Shown: positions 31,166 to 39,501 of the stretch, piece by piece
How positions within the stretch are numbered: the stretch's first letter is position 1
Layout: each line of letters starts with the position of its first letter
DNA from: CAZKWG01 sp964615375
GTDB lineage: Bacteria; Myxococcota_A; UBA796; CAZKWG01
Direction of reading: 5' to 3'
NCBI GenBank assembly: GCA_964615375.1
Contig: CAZTOW010000006.1
Location: forward strand, 62,001 to 126,000
Length of the DNA stretch: 64,000 nucleotides
Made by a program: the position numbers and the translations under genes
Notes under the pieces: model-generated
Told to the model about the DNA's origin: nothing
Databases searched by the model: none
What the model saw: only the letters and a program-made list of their open reading frames with translations

Positions 31166-32842
31166 TCAGCGACGGCGCCGGATCAGCAGCCCCGCGAGGC
31201 CAATCGCCAGCCAGATCGACGCGCCCTTGTCCCCAGCCGTGGCGCAGGTCGCCCCGCCGCCGCCGCGCCAGTCCTGGAAGGGGGGCTCGTAGCAGGGGCC
31301 GTCGTAGTCGTCGGCGTCCACGTAGTTCTCGACGCTGTCGCAGTCCTTGTCACGACGCCCCTCGTCCGCGTCGGTCTTCTCGTCCGCGTCGGAGTCCAGG
31401 TCCAGGTAGTTGCCCGTCCCGTCGCCGTCGGTGTCCGTCTCCGTCTCCACCTCGTCGAGGATGCCGTCGGCGTCCGAGTCGCGGTCCAGGTAGTCCGGCG
31501 TGGTGTCGCCGTCGCTGTCGACCTCACCCTCGGTGAGCGTGGGGATGCCGTCGCCGTCGTCGTCGTCGTCCACGCGGTTGAAGGAGCCGTCGCCGTCGCT
31601 GTCCGTGCGCTCCTCGTCCATGGTCAGCACGCCGTCGTCGTCGTCATCGGTGTCCAGCGGATCGATGGTGCCGTCGCCGTCGCTGTCCACGGGGTTGGTG
31701 GGATCGTCGCCGATCTCGTCGCCGTCCTGATAGCCGTCCCCGTCCGAGTCGCGGGTGGTGTAGTCCATGCCCGCGTCGGCCTCGTACTCGTCCAGCACGC
31801 CGTCGAGATCGTTGTCGTCGTCGTCGTCGATGCCGTCGCAGTCGTTGTCCACGCCGTCGCCGAAGGTCTCCGCCGCCCCGGTGTAGGCGCTGGAGTCCTC
31901 ATCGTCGCAGTCGTCGCCGCCGCAGGCCAGCGAGTCGTGGCCGTCCTCGTCCGCGTCGCAGGTGGCGCAGTAGGGGACGTTGACCTCGTAGAGATCCTGG
32001 GCGACCGACTCCGTGCTGCCCACGACCACCAGCAGGCGGCCGTGGACCTCGTCATCCGCCGCCAGCGAGCTCTCCTGGTGGCGCCAGTTCAGCACGAGGT
32101 CCGAGGTGCTCCCGTCCATGTCCGAGAGATCGTCGTAGACCTCCGTGAGGTCCGGGTTGCGGCCCGCGCTCCCGATCTCCTGCTTCGACGTGTCGCACAC
32201 GCCCAGCCCGATGGTGAAGCCGGAGAAGGGCCCGACGCTCTGGACGAAGTCGTTCTCCCCGTCCTCGTTGATGAGGTCCACCGAGTCGTTCGTGGTGCGC
32301 CCGTCCTCGGGGAGCGTGCTGATGTCGTAGTCCTGGTCGGGGTCAACCGCGAAGTTGATGACCAGATCCTCCAGCGTGGATGTGCCGACGTTCTGGAGGC
32401 CGAGGTCGATGGCGATGACGGCCCCGTCCACGTCCCAGGTCTCGGTCTTGGTGACCAGGAGATCGCCGGCCGAGATGCGGTGGCGGATGATGTTGTCGTC
32501 CGGGGTGGACTCATCCGAGGTCGTGAGCAGGTCCCAGGTCGAGCTCTCCTCGGTGTAGCTCCCGTACCAGTACTCCCGCTCGCCGCCCTTGACGTAGGAG
32601 ACGAGGATGTACTGCCAGGGCGTGCCGGAGCCCGTGAAGTCAACCCAGGCGTTGTCGTCGGGGTTCGCCTCCAGCCCGACGTACTCCACCGGATCCGTGC
32701 CATCCACCGCGGTGTTCCAGGTGCCCTGGTCGTTGTAGTAGACGCGGATCTTCGACCCCTCGATGAATTCCTCAGCTCGAGCCATCCCTGCCGAGGTGGT
32801 CATGAGCGCGAGCATCGTCATGAAGGAGCGCTTGAAGGACAT
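31166..32842 (-). CDS. Surface protein with MopE/TSP3 acidic repeats and MYXO-CTERM-like tail
   Basis: A 558-residue protein starting at ATG 32842 with a signal peptide (SFMTMLALMTTSAGMARA) and an AGGA site upstream. Residues 25-270 form a beta-rich domain of unknown function. Around residue 270-320 there is a MopE-type Cys/Asp motif (CDADEDGHDSLACGGDDCDDED, VDNDCDGIDDD), then seven or more thrombospondin type 3-like calcium repeats (DSDGDGYQDGDE, DTDDDDDGVLT, DRDSDADGILDEVE) to about 515. The end (CATAGDKGASIWLAIGLAGLL plus RRRR) is Cys, hydrophobic helix, Arg cluster: the MYXO-CTERM arrangement for myxosortase-dependent anchoring. Probably a calcium-stabilised cell-surface protein. Confidence 0.87.
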   Translation of the reverse strand: MSFKRSFMTMLALMTTSAGMARAEEFIEGSKIRVYYNDQGTWNTAVDGTDPVEYVGLEANPDDNAWVDFTGSGTPWQYILVSYVKGGEREYWYGSYTEESSTWDLLTTSDESTPDDNIIRHRISAGDLLVTKTETWDVDGAVIAIDLGLQNVGTSTLEDLVINFAVDPDQDYDISTLPEDGRTTNDSVDLINEDGENDFVQSVGPFSGFTIGLGVCDTSKQEIGSAGRNPDLTEVYDDLSDMDGSTSDLVLNWRHQESSLAADDEVHGRLLVVVGSTESVAQDLYEVNVPYCATCDADEDGHDSLACGGDDCDDEDSSAYTGAAETFGDGVDNDCDGIDDDDDNDLDGVLDEYEADAGMDYTTRDSDGDGYQDGDEIGDDPTNPVDSDGDGTIDPLDTDDDDDGVLTMDEERTDSDGDGSFNRVDDDDDGDGIPTLTEGEVDSDGDTTPDYLDRDSDADGILDEVETETDTDGDGTGNYLDLDSDADEKTDADEGRRDKDCDSVENYVDADDYDGPCYEPPFQDWRGGGGATCATAGDKGASIWLAIGLAGLLIRRRR

Positions 32843-33008
32843 GTTTTTCCTCAGGAGTCGTTCAGGGCGGAGAAGGAATGCTACCGCCCAGGGGTTCAGG
32901 GCCTCAGTTAACCACAGGAGGCCGCGCGCACCGCGTCCCTCTACGACAGCGCTCTGCACCACATAGTTTGAAACTCGATTTTTTACTCTTTCATCCCGAG
33001 GTTCGCGC

Positions 33009-34235
33009 TCACGGCCGCGCCGGCCCGCGCGGCGCCTCCGCGGAGATGGGGAAGCTGAGCAGACGACACTCCAGGGGGCCGTTCCAGAGCGGGATTCGAC
33101 GCGACGCGCGCAGCCCGATCCGCCCGGCCAGCGCCTTGCTCCCGGTGAAGATCCAGGCGCTCCAACCCAGGAACCTGCGCCGCAACACGTCGCCAATCTG
33201 CGCGTAGAGGTCGCCCAGCTCCTCCTCCTCGCCGAGGCGGTGTCCGTAAGGAGGGTTGGTCACGAAGAGGCCGGGCGCCCCCGCGGGAGGGGCGGCGTCC
33301 GCGAGGGGCCGCCGCTCCAGGGTCAATGCCCCTGAAAGTCCAGCGCGCACGGCGTTCTCCGCGGCGTTGTTCAGGGTCGGGTTGGCGGTGTCGAAGCCCA
33401 CCAGGCGCAGCGGGCGCGACGCCCCCTCCTGACGCCGCCGCTCAGCCTCCGCCACCAGCGCCTTCCACCGCGCCGGCTCGTGCTCGCGCCAGGCCTGAAA
33501 GCCCCAGCGTCGGCGGAGCAGGCCGGGCGCCACGTCGCGGGCCATCCAGCCGGCCTCCAGGAGCAGGGTCCCCGCCCCACACATGGGGTCCAGGAGCGGC
33601 TCCCCTCGCCCAGCCGCCTCCGGCCAGCCCGCCAGCATCAGGATCGCGGCGGCCAGGTTCTCCTTGAGCGGCGCGTCCCCGGTGACGCGCGAGATGCCGC
33701 GCCGGTGCAGGGCCTCGCCCGCCAGGTCCAGGCTGAGCGTCGCGCCCCCCTCCGACAGGAAGAGGTGCAGGCGGATGTCCGGCTCCTGCACGTCCACGCC
33801 AGGGCGCCGCCCCGTCTCGGCCCGAACGCGATCCACCACCGCGTCCTTCACGCGCAGCTCGGCGAAGTGCGAATTCTGGAGCCAGGGCGCCTGCCCCACG
33901 CAGTCCACGGCGAGGGTCTGGTCCGGCCCCAGGTGGTCCGTCCAGCGGATGGAGCGCACGGCCTCGTAGACCGCGCGCTCGCCCGGCGCCGGGAAGCGCC
34001 TCAGCACCACCATCACGCGGCTGGCCACCCGGCTCCACAGCAGCGCGCGGTAGGCCACGGAGAGCGGCCCCTCGAAGCGCACCGCCCCCCGCGCCTCCTC
34101 CACCGCCTCCGCGCCGAAAGATCGGAGCTCTCCGGCCAGAAGGCCCTCGGTCCCCCGCGTGGTGGGCGCGACGAAGCGGAGGGCTCCGCTCGGGATCTGC
34201 CCGCCCCGCTCGCCCGCTCCCTCTCGATCGCTCAT
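33009..34235 (-). CDS. rlmL: THUMP-domain rRNA methyltransferase, RlmL-like
   Basis: A 408-residue cytoplasmic enzyme. Residues 18-150 contain the N-terminal ferredoxin-like/THUMP region (FVAPTTRGTEGLLAGEL). The SAM-binding Rossmann domain has EPLLDPMCGAGTLLLEAGW (motif I), LVGFDTAN, and the catalytic FVTNPPYGHRLG (NPPY, N-methyltransferase signature). The layout matches the N-terminal half of RlmL, which makes m2G2445 of 23S rRNA; the RlmK domain found fused in E. coli is absent here. Start context GGGAGCGAGG before ATG. It is separated from the TSP3 gene by a 166-bp gap with no gene. Confidence 0.87.
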   Translation of the reverse strand: MSDREGAGERGGQIPSGALRFVAPTTRGTEGLLAGELRSFGAEAVEEARGAVRFEGPLSVAYRALLWSRVASRVMVVLRRFPAPGERAVYEAVRSIRWTDHLGPDQTLAVDCVGQAPWLQNSHFAELRVKDAVVDRVRAETGRRPGVDVQEPDIRLHLFLSEGGATLSLDLAGEALHRRGISRVTGDAPLKENLAAAILMLAGWPEAAGRGEPLLDPMCGAGTLLLEAGWMARDVAPGLLRRRWGFQAWREHEPARWKALVAEAERRRQEGASRPLRLVGFDTANPTLNNAAENAVRAGLSGALTLERRPLADAAPPAGAPGLFVTNPPYGHRLGEEEELGDLYAQIGDVLRRRFLGWSAWIFTGSKALAGRIGLRASRRIPLWNGPLECRLLSFPISAEAPRGPARP

Positions 34236-34322
34236 CCTCGCTCCCGCGCTGCTGCCCCTGCTTCACACTTCTTCATCTTCCAGACAAGGCCCGGAAACGT
34301 GGCGGGACGAGACTGATGTCGC

Positions 34323-34343
34323 GACGGTCGGACGATGACCGTC
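34323..34343 (+). promoter_or_regulatory. Dyad operator or leader hairpin before the cpxP-like gene
   Basis: GACGGTC and GACCGTC form a perfect 7-bp inverted repeat with a 7-nt centre, 2 nt before the AGGAG ribosome site of the next gene. It could be an operator for the response regulator encoded downstream, or a hairpin in the leader affecting translation. Confidence 0.45.
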
Positions 34344-34356
34344 CCAGGAGAACATC

Positions 34357-34929
34357 ATGAGCGAGCAGAACCCCACCCCCGAAGCCACCCCTTCCTCCGA
34401 GAAGCCCTCCAGCTCTGGTCGCTGCGAGCGCGGCCACGGCCGACGCCGCGGACGCTGGGGTCGCAAGCTCGGCTTCCTGGCCATCCTCGTCCTGGGCGTC
34501 TTCGCCCTGCCCCGCGCCTTCGGCTGGGGCGGCGGCCACCACTGCCGCGGCGACGCCGCCTGGACCTCCGAGGGCGTGCGCGAGCACATGAGCGTCATGA
34601 GCGACCGCGCGCTGGACGCCGTGGACGCCAACGATCAGCAGTACGCGCAGATCGAGGCCATCCTCGACGAGGCGGCCCCCCGGGTCGCCGGGAACCACGA
34701 GGAGGCGCGCGCCCTCAAGCAGCGCTTCCGCGAGACCCTGGTGAAGGACCCCACCGATCGCGCCGCCCTGGAGAGCGTGCGCGCCGAGGCCATCGCCCTG
34801 GCCGACCGCGCCTCCCGCGAGGCCCTCGACGACCTCAGCGAGGCCGCCGCGGTCCTCACGCCCGAGCAGCGCGCGCAGCTCGCCGACAGGCTGAGCCGCC
34901 ACTGGGGACCGGAAGACAAGCCGGAGTGA
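34357..34929 (+). CDS. Spy/CpxP-like periplasmic stress protein
   Basis: A 190-residue protein beginning with a 35-residue basic cytoplasmic stretch and one helix (KLGFLAILVLGVFALPRAF), so it is either membrane-anchored or processed. The periplasmic part is helical, with the Spy/CpxP features: a His-rich segment after the helix (GGGHHCRGD, possibly metal-binding), DANDQQYAQIEAILDEA, FRETLVKDP, and the family signature LTPEQRAQLADRL near the C-terminus. CpxP inhibits the CpxA sensor and chaperones misfolded proteins. Immediately downstream are a response regulator and sensor kinase of the CpxR/CpxA type, supporting that role. Confidence 0.82.
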   Translation: MSEQNPTPEATPSSEKPSSSGRCERGHGRRRGRWGRKLGFLAILVLGVFALPRAFGWGGGHHCRGDAAWTSEGVREHMSVMSDRALDAVDANDQQYAQIEAILDEAAPRVAGNHEEARALKQRFRETLVKDPTDRAALESVRAEAIALADRASREALDDLSEAAAVLTPEQRAQLADRLSRHWGPEDKPE

Positions 34930-34955
34930 CAGGATAAGGTCTCCCGGAGGATCCC

Positions 34956-35654
34956 GTGCCCGAGCGCGTGCTGGTCATCGACGACGACGAGCGGCTGAGC
35001 GCCCTGCTCCGCCGCTACCTGGGCGAGCGGGGCCTGGAGGTCCACACCCGCCCGGACGCGCGCTCCGGGCAGGAGGCCCTGCGGAGCCGAAGCTTCGACG
35101 CGCTGATCCTCGACGTCATGCTGCCGGACGGCGACGGCTTCGAGGTCTGCCGCGCCGTCCGCGCCAGCTCGGACATCCCCATCGTGATGCTGACCGCGCG
35201 CGGGGACGAGATGGACCGGATCATCGGCCTCGAGCTGGGCGCCGACGACTACCTGCCCAAGCCCTTCAACCCGCGGGAGCTGCTGGCCCGCCTGCGCGCG
35301 GTCCTGCGACGCCGCGCCCCCGCCCCCGCCCGCGCCGACGTCCTGCGCTACGGGCGCCTGGAGATCGACCGCGGGGCGCGCGAGGTGCGCGTGGACGGCC
35401 AGCCCCGCCCGCTCACCGCGCACCAGCTCGCCCTCCTGGTGGCCCTGGCTGAGCGCGCCGGGCGCGTGCAGAGCCGGGACCAGCTGGTCGAGCAGGTGGG
35501 AACCGAGGGCGACGACCCCTGGGACCGCAGCATCGACGTCCACATCAGCCGGATCCGCGCCGCCATCGAGGACGACCCGAAGAGCCCGCGCATCATCAAG
35601 ACCGTGCGCGGCGCCGGCTACGTGTTCACGCCGCCGGGGAGGGACGGGGCGTGA
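34956..35654 (+). CDS. OmpR/PhoB-type response regulator, CpxR-like
   Basis: A 232-residue regulator starting with GTG (GGAGG 5 nt upstream). Receiver domain: acidic pocket VLVIDDDERL, phospho-acceptor Asp in LILDVMLPDGDG (about residue 53), switch Thr in PIVMLTARGDE, and Lys in LPKPFNPREL. The C-terminal winged-helix domain has LTAHQLALLVALAERAGRVQSRDQL, DRSIDVHISRIRAAIE and IKTVRGAGYVF, as in the OmpR family. The DRSIDVHIS form is typical of CpxR. It is coupled to the kinase gene by a GTGA overlap. It likely controls the cpxP-like gene through the upstream dyad. Confidence 0.93.
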   Translation: MPERVLVIDDDERLSALLRRYLGERGLEVHTRPDARSGQEALRSRSFDALILDVMLPDGDGFEVCRAVRASSDIPIVMLTARGDEMDRIIGLELGADDYLPKPFNPRELLARLRAVLRRRAPAPARADVLRYGRLEIDRGAREVRVDGQPRPLTAHQLALLVALAERAGRVQSRDQLVEQVGTEGDDPWDRSIDVHISRIRAAIEDDPKSPRIIKTVRGAGYVFTPPGRDGA

Positions 35655-36916
35655 GGCGGCTCTACCTCCAGATCTACGCCGCCTTCCTCGGGATCGCGGC
35701 GCTGTGCGTGCTGGTGGCAGGGCTCAGCGCCAGCCTGCTGATGGGCGACCGCCCGGAGGTGCCCGCCCCCGCCCGCGGGGCCGCCGCCTGGGTGATGGAC
35801 ACCCTCCCCCCGCCGGAGGATCCGGCCTTCCCCGCGGCCTTGCGCGAGGCGAGCGAGCGCCTCTCCTTGGACCTGACCCTCTGGGACGCGAGCGGGGCCC
35901 TGATCGGCGCCTCGGACCAGCCCGCCCCGGCGAGCGTCGGCCGCTGCGAGGACGAGGGCTGGTTCCACGGGGAGGGCGCGCACGGCTACCGGATCCGCCT
36001 GGACGACGGGCGCTGCGTCGCCGCCACCGCCGACCTCGCCCGGGTGCGCAACCTGCGCCACTTCGCCGGGCTCCTCCTCTTCCCCCTGCTCTTCGCCGTG
36101 GTCGCCGCGGGCTGCTACCCGCTGGCTCGGCGGGTCACCCGCAGGGTGGAATTGCTGCAACGCAGCATGACCCGGCTCGGCCAGGGCGAGCTCGACGCGC
36201 GCGCCGAGGTCCAGGGAGCGGACGAGCTCGCTGAGCTGGCCCGCAGCTTCAACCTCACGGCCGAGCGCATCCAGGCCCTGGTGCTCTCCCAGCGGCGCGT
36301 GCTGGCCAGCGCCTCCCACGAGCTGCGCAGCCCGCTGGCCCGCCTGCAGCTCGCGCTGGAGCTGCTCGCCCCCGAGGAGGGGGACGCCGATCGCGCCGAG
36401 GTCCACGCCGAGGCCATCCGCGACGTGGGCGAGCTGGACCAGCTCATCGGGGACGTGCTGCTGGGGGCGCGGCTGGAGGCGCGGGCCCTCACCCCCCGGC
36501 GGGAGCCGGTGGCGCTCGAGCCCCTGCTCCGCGCGGAGGCTGAGCGCGTCGGCGCCAACCTGAGCGGCCCCGCCGACACCGTGCAGGCCGATCCCACCCT
36601 CCTGCGCAGCCTGGTGCGCAACCTCCTGGAGAACGCGCGCCGACACGGCGGGGGCGAGGTCGAGCTCTGGCTGGAGCCCGGCCCGGATCGCGTGGTCCTG
36701 GTGGTGGCCGATCGCGGCCCCGGCGTGCCCGAGGAGCTCCGCGACCGCATCTTCGAGCCCTTCTACCGCGCCCCCGGTCACCGCGAGTCCTCCGGCGGGG
36801 TCGGCCTCGGCCTCGCGTTGGTCCGCTGGATCGCCGAGGCCCACGGCGGCACCGCGCGCAACCTCCCCCGGGACGGTGGGGGCAGCCGCTTCGAGGTCAG
36901 CCTGCCCCGGGCCTGA
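35651..36916 (+). CDS. Sensor histidine kinase, CpxA-like
   Basis: A 421-residue inner-membrane kinase beginning with a GTG that overlaps the stop of the regulator. TM1 (LQIYAAFLGIAALCVLVAGLSASLL), a periplasmic sensor domain of about 110 residues, TM2 (FAGLLLFPLLFAVVAAGCYPL), then a HAMP linker (RRVTRRVELLQRSMTRLGQGELDARAEV). The dimerisation helix holds the phospho-His in SHELRSPLARLQLAL. ATP-binding motifs: LVRNLLENARRHG (N box), VADRGPGVPE (G1), FEPFYR (F box) and GGVGLGLALVRWI (G2). All catalytic parts are intact. Expected to sense envelope stress with the cpxP-like protein. Confidence 0.92.
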   Translation: MRRLYLQIYAAFLGIAALCVLVAGLSASLLMGDRPEVPAPARGAAAWVMDTLPPPEDPAFPAALREASERLSLDLTLWDASGALIGASDQPAPASVGRCEDEGWFHGEGAHGYRIRLDDGRCVAATADLARVRNLRHFAGLLLFPLLFAVVAAGCYPLARRVTRRVELLQRSMTRLGQGELDARAEVQGADELAELARSFNLTAERIQALVLSQRRVLASASHELRSPLARLQLALELLAPEEGDADRAEVHAEAIRDVGELDQLIGDVLLGARLEARALTPRREPVALEPLLRAEAERVGANLSGPADTVQADPTLLRSLVRNLLENARRHGGGEVELWLEPGPDRVVLVVADRGPGVPEELRDRIFEPFYRAPGHRESSGGVGLGLALVRWIAEAHGGTARNLPRDGGGSRFEVSLPRA

Positions 36917-36967
36917 TCGCCGATGCGCCCCGACCTCCCTCGGCCTATGATGCGCATAGGAGGAACC

Positions 36968-37810
36968 ATGCCCGCGACCCGACTGCTGATCCTGGTCCTG
37001 CTCGTCGCCTGCGAGGCCGACAAGGGAGAGACCGGCGAGGAGACCCTGTATGAGGGCGACGAGGCCGGAGAGTGCGCGGACGGGGCCGACAACGACCGCG
37101 ACGGCCTCTTCGACTGCGACGACAACGGCTGCTTCGGCAGCGCGCTCTGCGCGGGCGGAGAGGGTGAGGGCGAGGGTGAGGGAGAGGGCGAGGGCGAGGG
37201 CGAGGGTGAGGGTGAGGGAGAGGGCGAGGGTGAGGGTGAAGGTGAAGGCGAGGGAGAGGGAGAGGGCGAAGGCGAAGGCGAAGGCGAGGGTGAGGGCGAG
37301 ACCACGGCGATCGCCGGCCACCTCAAGACCTTCTCCCTGGACTTCTCCTTCTCCTGGGACTTCGACGACGCCTACGACGCCGTGATCGAGAGCTGGGGGC
37401 TCTCCGACTGCACCGCGACCTACACGGCCACAGGCGAGCAGGTGGAGGCCGTGGACAACCGGGTCACCTTCTTCGGCGCCTGGAGCCTGACCGGGGGCGA
37501 CTGCCCGGAGGACCAGACCGACCCCGCCTCGGTGATCTGGTACGACGAGCGCTCCGGCGAGGCCTACGCCACCTTCTACTTCGCCGACGACCTGAGCACG
37601 CTCGACGACTGGCTGCAGCACCGGGACGAGGAGGACATCGAGCCGCTCGACTCCCCCACGACCAACAAGCAGTGGTACATCACCGAGATGTACACGGACT
37701 ACGACGACGGCGCCGGGACCGCCAGCTACCTGCTGGAGGAGGAGACCAGCATCGAGGGCCTCATCCCGCTCCTGCTCACCTATGAGGTCACGGTCACCTT
37801 CTCGCGTTAA
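36968..37810 (+). CDS. Lipoprotein with EG-repeat linker
   Basis: A 280-residue protein; the ATG at 36968 has AGGAGG 4 nt upstream and begins a lipoprotein signal (RLLILVLLVAC). After a short acidic segment there is one Cys/Asp motif of the MopE-like type (ECADGADNDRDGLFDCDDNGC), then a run of 47 alternating Glu/Gly residues, then a C-terminal globular domain of about 160 residues with three to four Cys (DCTATYTATG, GGDCPED). The EG run is a surface spacer commonly seen in Myxococcota lipoproteins. Function of the globular domain is not recognised. It follows the stress operon by 51 bp but may be independent. Confidence 0.8.
   Translation: MPATRLLILVLLVACEADKGETGEETLYEGDEAGECADGADNDRDGLFDCDDNGCFGSALCAGGEGEGEGEGEGEGEGEGEGEGEGEGEGEGEGEGEGEGEGEGEGEGEGETTAIAGHLKTFSLDFSFSWDFDDAYDAVIESWGLSDCTATYTATGEQVEAVDNRVTFFGAWSLTGGDCPEDQTDPASVIWYDERSGEAYATFYFADDLSTLDDWLQHRDEEDIEPLDSPTTNKQWYITEMYTDYDDGAGTASYLLEEETSIEGLIPLLLTYEVTVTFSR
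37160..37300 (+). repeat. Hexamer tandem repeat coding Glu-Gly
   Basis: A 141-nt tract of GAG/GAA and GGx codons encoding 23 EG pairs plus one Glu. Third positions vary (C, T, A), so the DNA is an imperfect hexamer array. Slippage would change linker length in frame. Confidence 0.9.
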
Positions 37811-37832
37811 GGCTCTTGGGAACGGAGGCTTC

Positions 37833-38606
37833 GTGCCCTGGACCCTGGCGACCCTGAACCTCAACGGCATCCGCTCCGCCACCCGGCGGGGCTTCCGCGA
37901 CTGGCTCGCGCGGGCTCAGCCGGACGTCCTGTGCATGCAGGAGCTGCGCATCCAGCTCTCCGAGATGGACGCAGATCATCAGCCACCTGCTGACTGGCAC
38001 ACCGTTCAGATGGACGCGCTCAAGAAGGGCTACGCGGGCACCGCGATCTGGAGCGGCCTCGCCCCACGGGCCGTGGACCGGGGCACCGGGCTCGGCTGGG
38101 CGGACGAGGAGGGGCGCATGGTGCGCATGGAGCTCCCCCAGGCCACCGTGTTCAGCGTCTACCTGCCCTCCGGCTCCTCGGGCCCGGAGCGTCAGGCGCG
38201 AAAGGACGCCTTCCTCGAGCACTTCATCGGCGTGACCGGCGATCTGCTCCGCGGGGGCGGACCCGTGGTGATCTGCGGGGACTACAACATCGCCCACCGC
38301 GAGATCGACATCCACGACCCGAAGGGGAACGCCAAGAACTCGGGCTTCCTGCCGCACGAGCGCGCCTGGATGGACGCGCTGCTGGCCCAGGGCTGGGTGG
38401 ACCTCTTCCGCGCCCTGAACCCCACGGAGCGCACCTACTCCTGGTGGTCGAACCGCGGCCGGGCGCGAGAGAACGACAAGGGCTGGCGTCTGGACTATCT
38501 TGTCGCCAGCCCCGAGCTCGCCCGGCGCGCCGAGCGCTGCTGGATCGACAAGGGGGCGGGCCTCTCCGACCACGCCCCCGTGCTCGCCCGCTTCCGCGAC
38601 GCCTGA
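37833..38606 (+). CDS. xth: Exodeoxyribonuclease III / AP endonuclease
   Basis: A 257-residue enzyme; the GTG at 37833 follows GGAGG by 4 nt. EEP-superfamily motifs in order: TLNLNGIRSA (Asn), CMQELRIQ (catalytic Glu in QE), YAGTAIWS, GRMVRMEL, FSVYLPSG, VICGDYNIAHREID (GDxN), RTYSWWSNRG, RLDYLVASPEL and the final SDHAPV with catalytic Asp-His. Repairs abasic sites and trims 3' ends in cytoplasmic DNA. It starts 22 bp after the EG lipoprotein stop. The substitution of YLPSG for the usual Y-x-P-N-G is minor. Confidence 0.93.
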   Translation: MPWTLATLNLNGIRSATRRGFRDWLARAQPDVLCMQELRIQLSEMDADHQPPADWHTVQMDALKKGYAGTAIWSGLAPRAVDRGTGLGWADEEGRMVRMELPQATVFSVYLPSGSSGPERQARKDAFLEHFIGVTGDLLRGGGPVVICGDYNIAHREIDIHDPKGNAKNSGFLPHERAWMDALLAQGWVDLFRALNPTERTYSWWSNRGRARENDKGWRLDYLVASPELARRAERCWIDKGAGLSDHAPVLARFRDA

Positions 38607-38624
38607 GCGCCTGCTCCTGAACGC

Positions 38625-39482
38625 CTACTCCTGAACGAGGAGCAGGGTCGTCAGGATGGGGATGCCCGAGCCGTCGTCCGAGCTGATGGAGGAGGCGCCC
38701 ACGGTGGCCGTGCCGCCGTCCATCCAGATCCGCTCGTCGTAGTTCGCCGCGTAGATCTTCAGCTTCGTGCCCTCGGAGAGCCCGTAGGTGTCGTTCACCG
38801 TGAACGCCCAGACGGGGTCGATCTCCGCCTCGAAGAGGCCGAGGTACCACATGGCGACCACCGTGCCCGTGATCCCGTCGGTGGGCAGGGTGCCGTCCGG
38901 CGTGACCGAGACGCTGGCCAGGTAGGTGTCCGTGGACGGGGAGTTGGCCGTGGGCGTCATGCCCGCCGGGTCCGCCTGCACGACCAGCCCGCCGTCCAGC
39001 TCCACCTCAGCCGCGCCCGTGAGCATCTCCTTCGTGACGAAGGCCGGGATGATCAGCGGGCCGGTCAGCACGCGATCCTCCGCCGTGCCCAGGACCAGCG
39101 GGGCGAGCGGGGTGGCGTAGTCGTCCTGCTTGCCCAGCGCGACGATCTCGAAGGCGTGCGTCTCCGGGTCCACCTCGGGGAAGCTGTAGGTGCCCGAGCT
39201 GTCCGGGCTGCGGGAGAGGCAGACCGTGAAGCAGAGGCGCGCCTGCACGCCGCTGGAGGCCGCCGTGCCGTCCTCCCAGGCCAGGGTGCCCGTCAGCGAG
39301 GCCGCGTTGGGGTCGGCGCTGTCGGTGTCCGTGTCGGTGTCCGTGTCGGTGTCCGTGTCCGTGTCCGTGTCGGTGTCCGTGTCGGTGTCCGTGTCGCCGT
39401 CCCCGGTCTCCGTGCCCGTGTCCTTGCCGGAGCACGACACCCCCACCAGGACCAGCAGCCCGAGCATCAGCCGTCGCGTCAT
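38625..39482 (-). CDS. Lipoprotein with DT-repeat linker
   Basis: A 285-residue protein; the ATG at 39482 has GGAGG 4 nt upstream and gives a lipoprotein signal (MLGLLVLVGVSC). Residues 18-55 are a Thr/Asp linker with 12 consecutive DT pairs. The remaining 230 residues are a beta-rich, carboxypeptidase-regulatory-like or transthyretin-like domain (SLTGTLAWEDGTA, SGTYSFPEVDPETHAFEIVALG) followed by a second beta domain. No catalytic signature. Likely an outer-surface protein of unknown function. Convergent with exonuclease III. Confidence 0.75.
   Translation of the reverse strand: MTRRLMLGLLVLVGVSCSGKDTGTETGDGDTDTDTDTDTDTDTDTDTDTDTDTDSADPNAASLTGTLAWEDGTAASSGVQARLCFTVCLSRSPDSSGTYSFPEVDPETHAFEIVALGKQDDYATPLAPLVLGTAEDRVLTGPLIIPAFVTKEMLTGAAEVELDGGLVVQADPAGMTPTANSPSTDTYLASVSVTPDGTLPTDGITGTVVAMWYLGLFEAEIDPVWAFTVNDTYGLSEGTKLKIYAANYDERIWMDGGTATVGASSISSDDGSGIPILTTLLLVQE
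39321..39395 (-). repeat. Hexamer tandem repeat coding Asp-Thr
   Basis: A 75-nt array of GAC followed by ACC/ACG (read on the minus strand), 12 DT pairs plus one Asp. The low sequence variety suggests recent slippage expansion, always in frame. Confidence 0.88.
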
Positions 39483-39501
39483 GTCTCCTCCCGGGGCGCC
39501 C

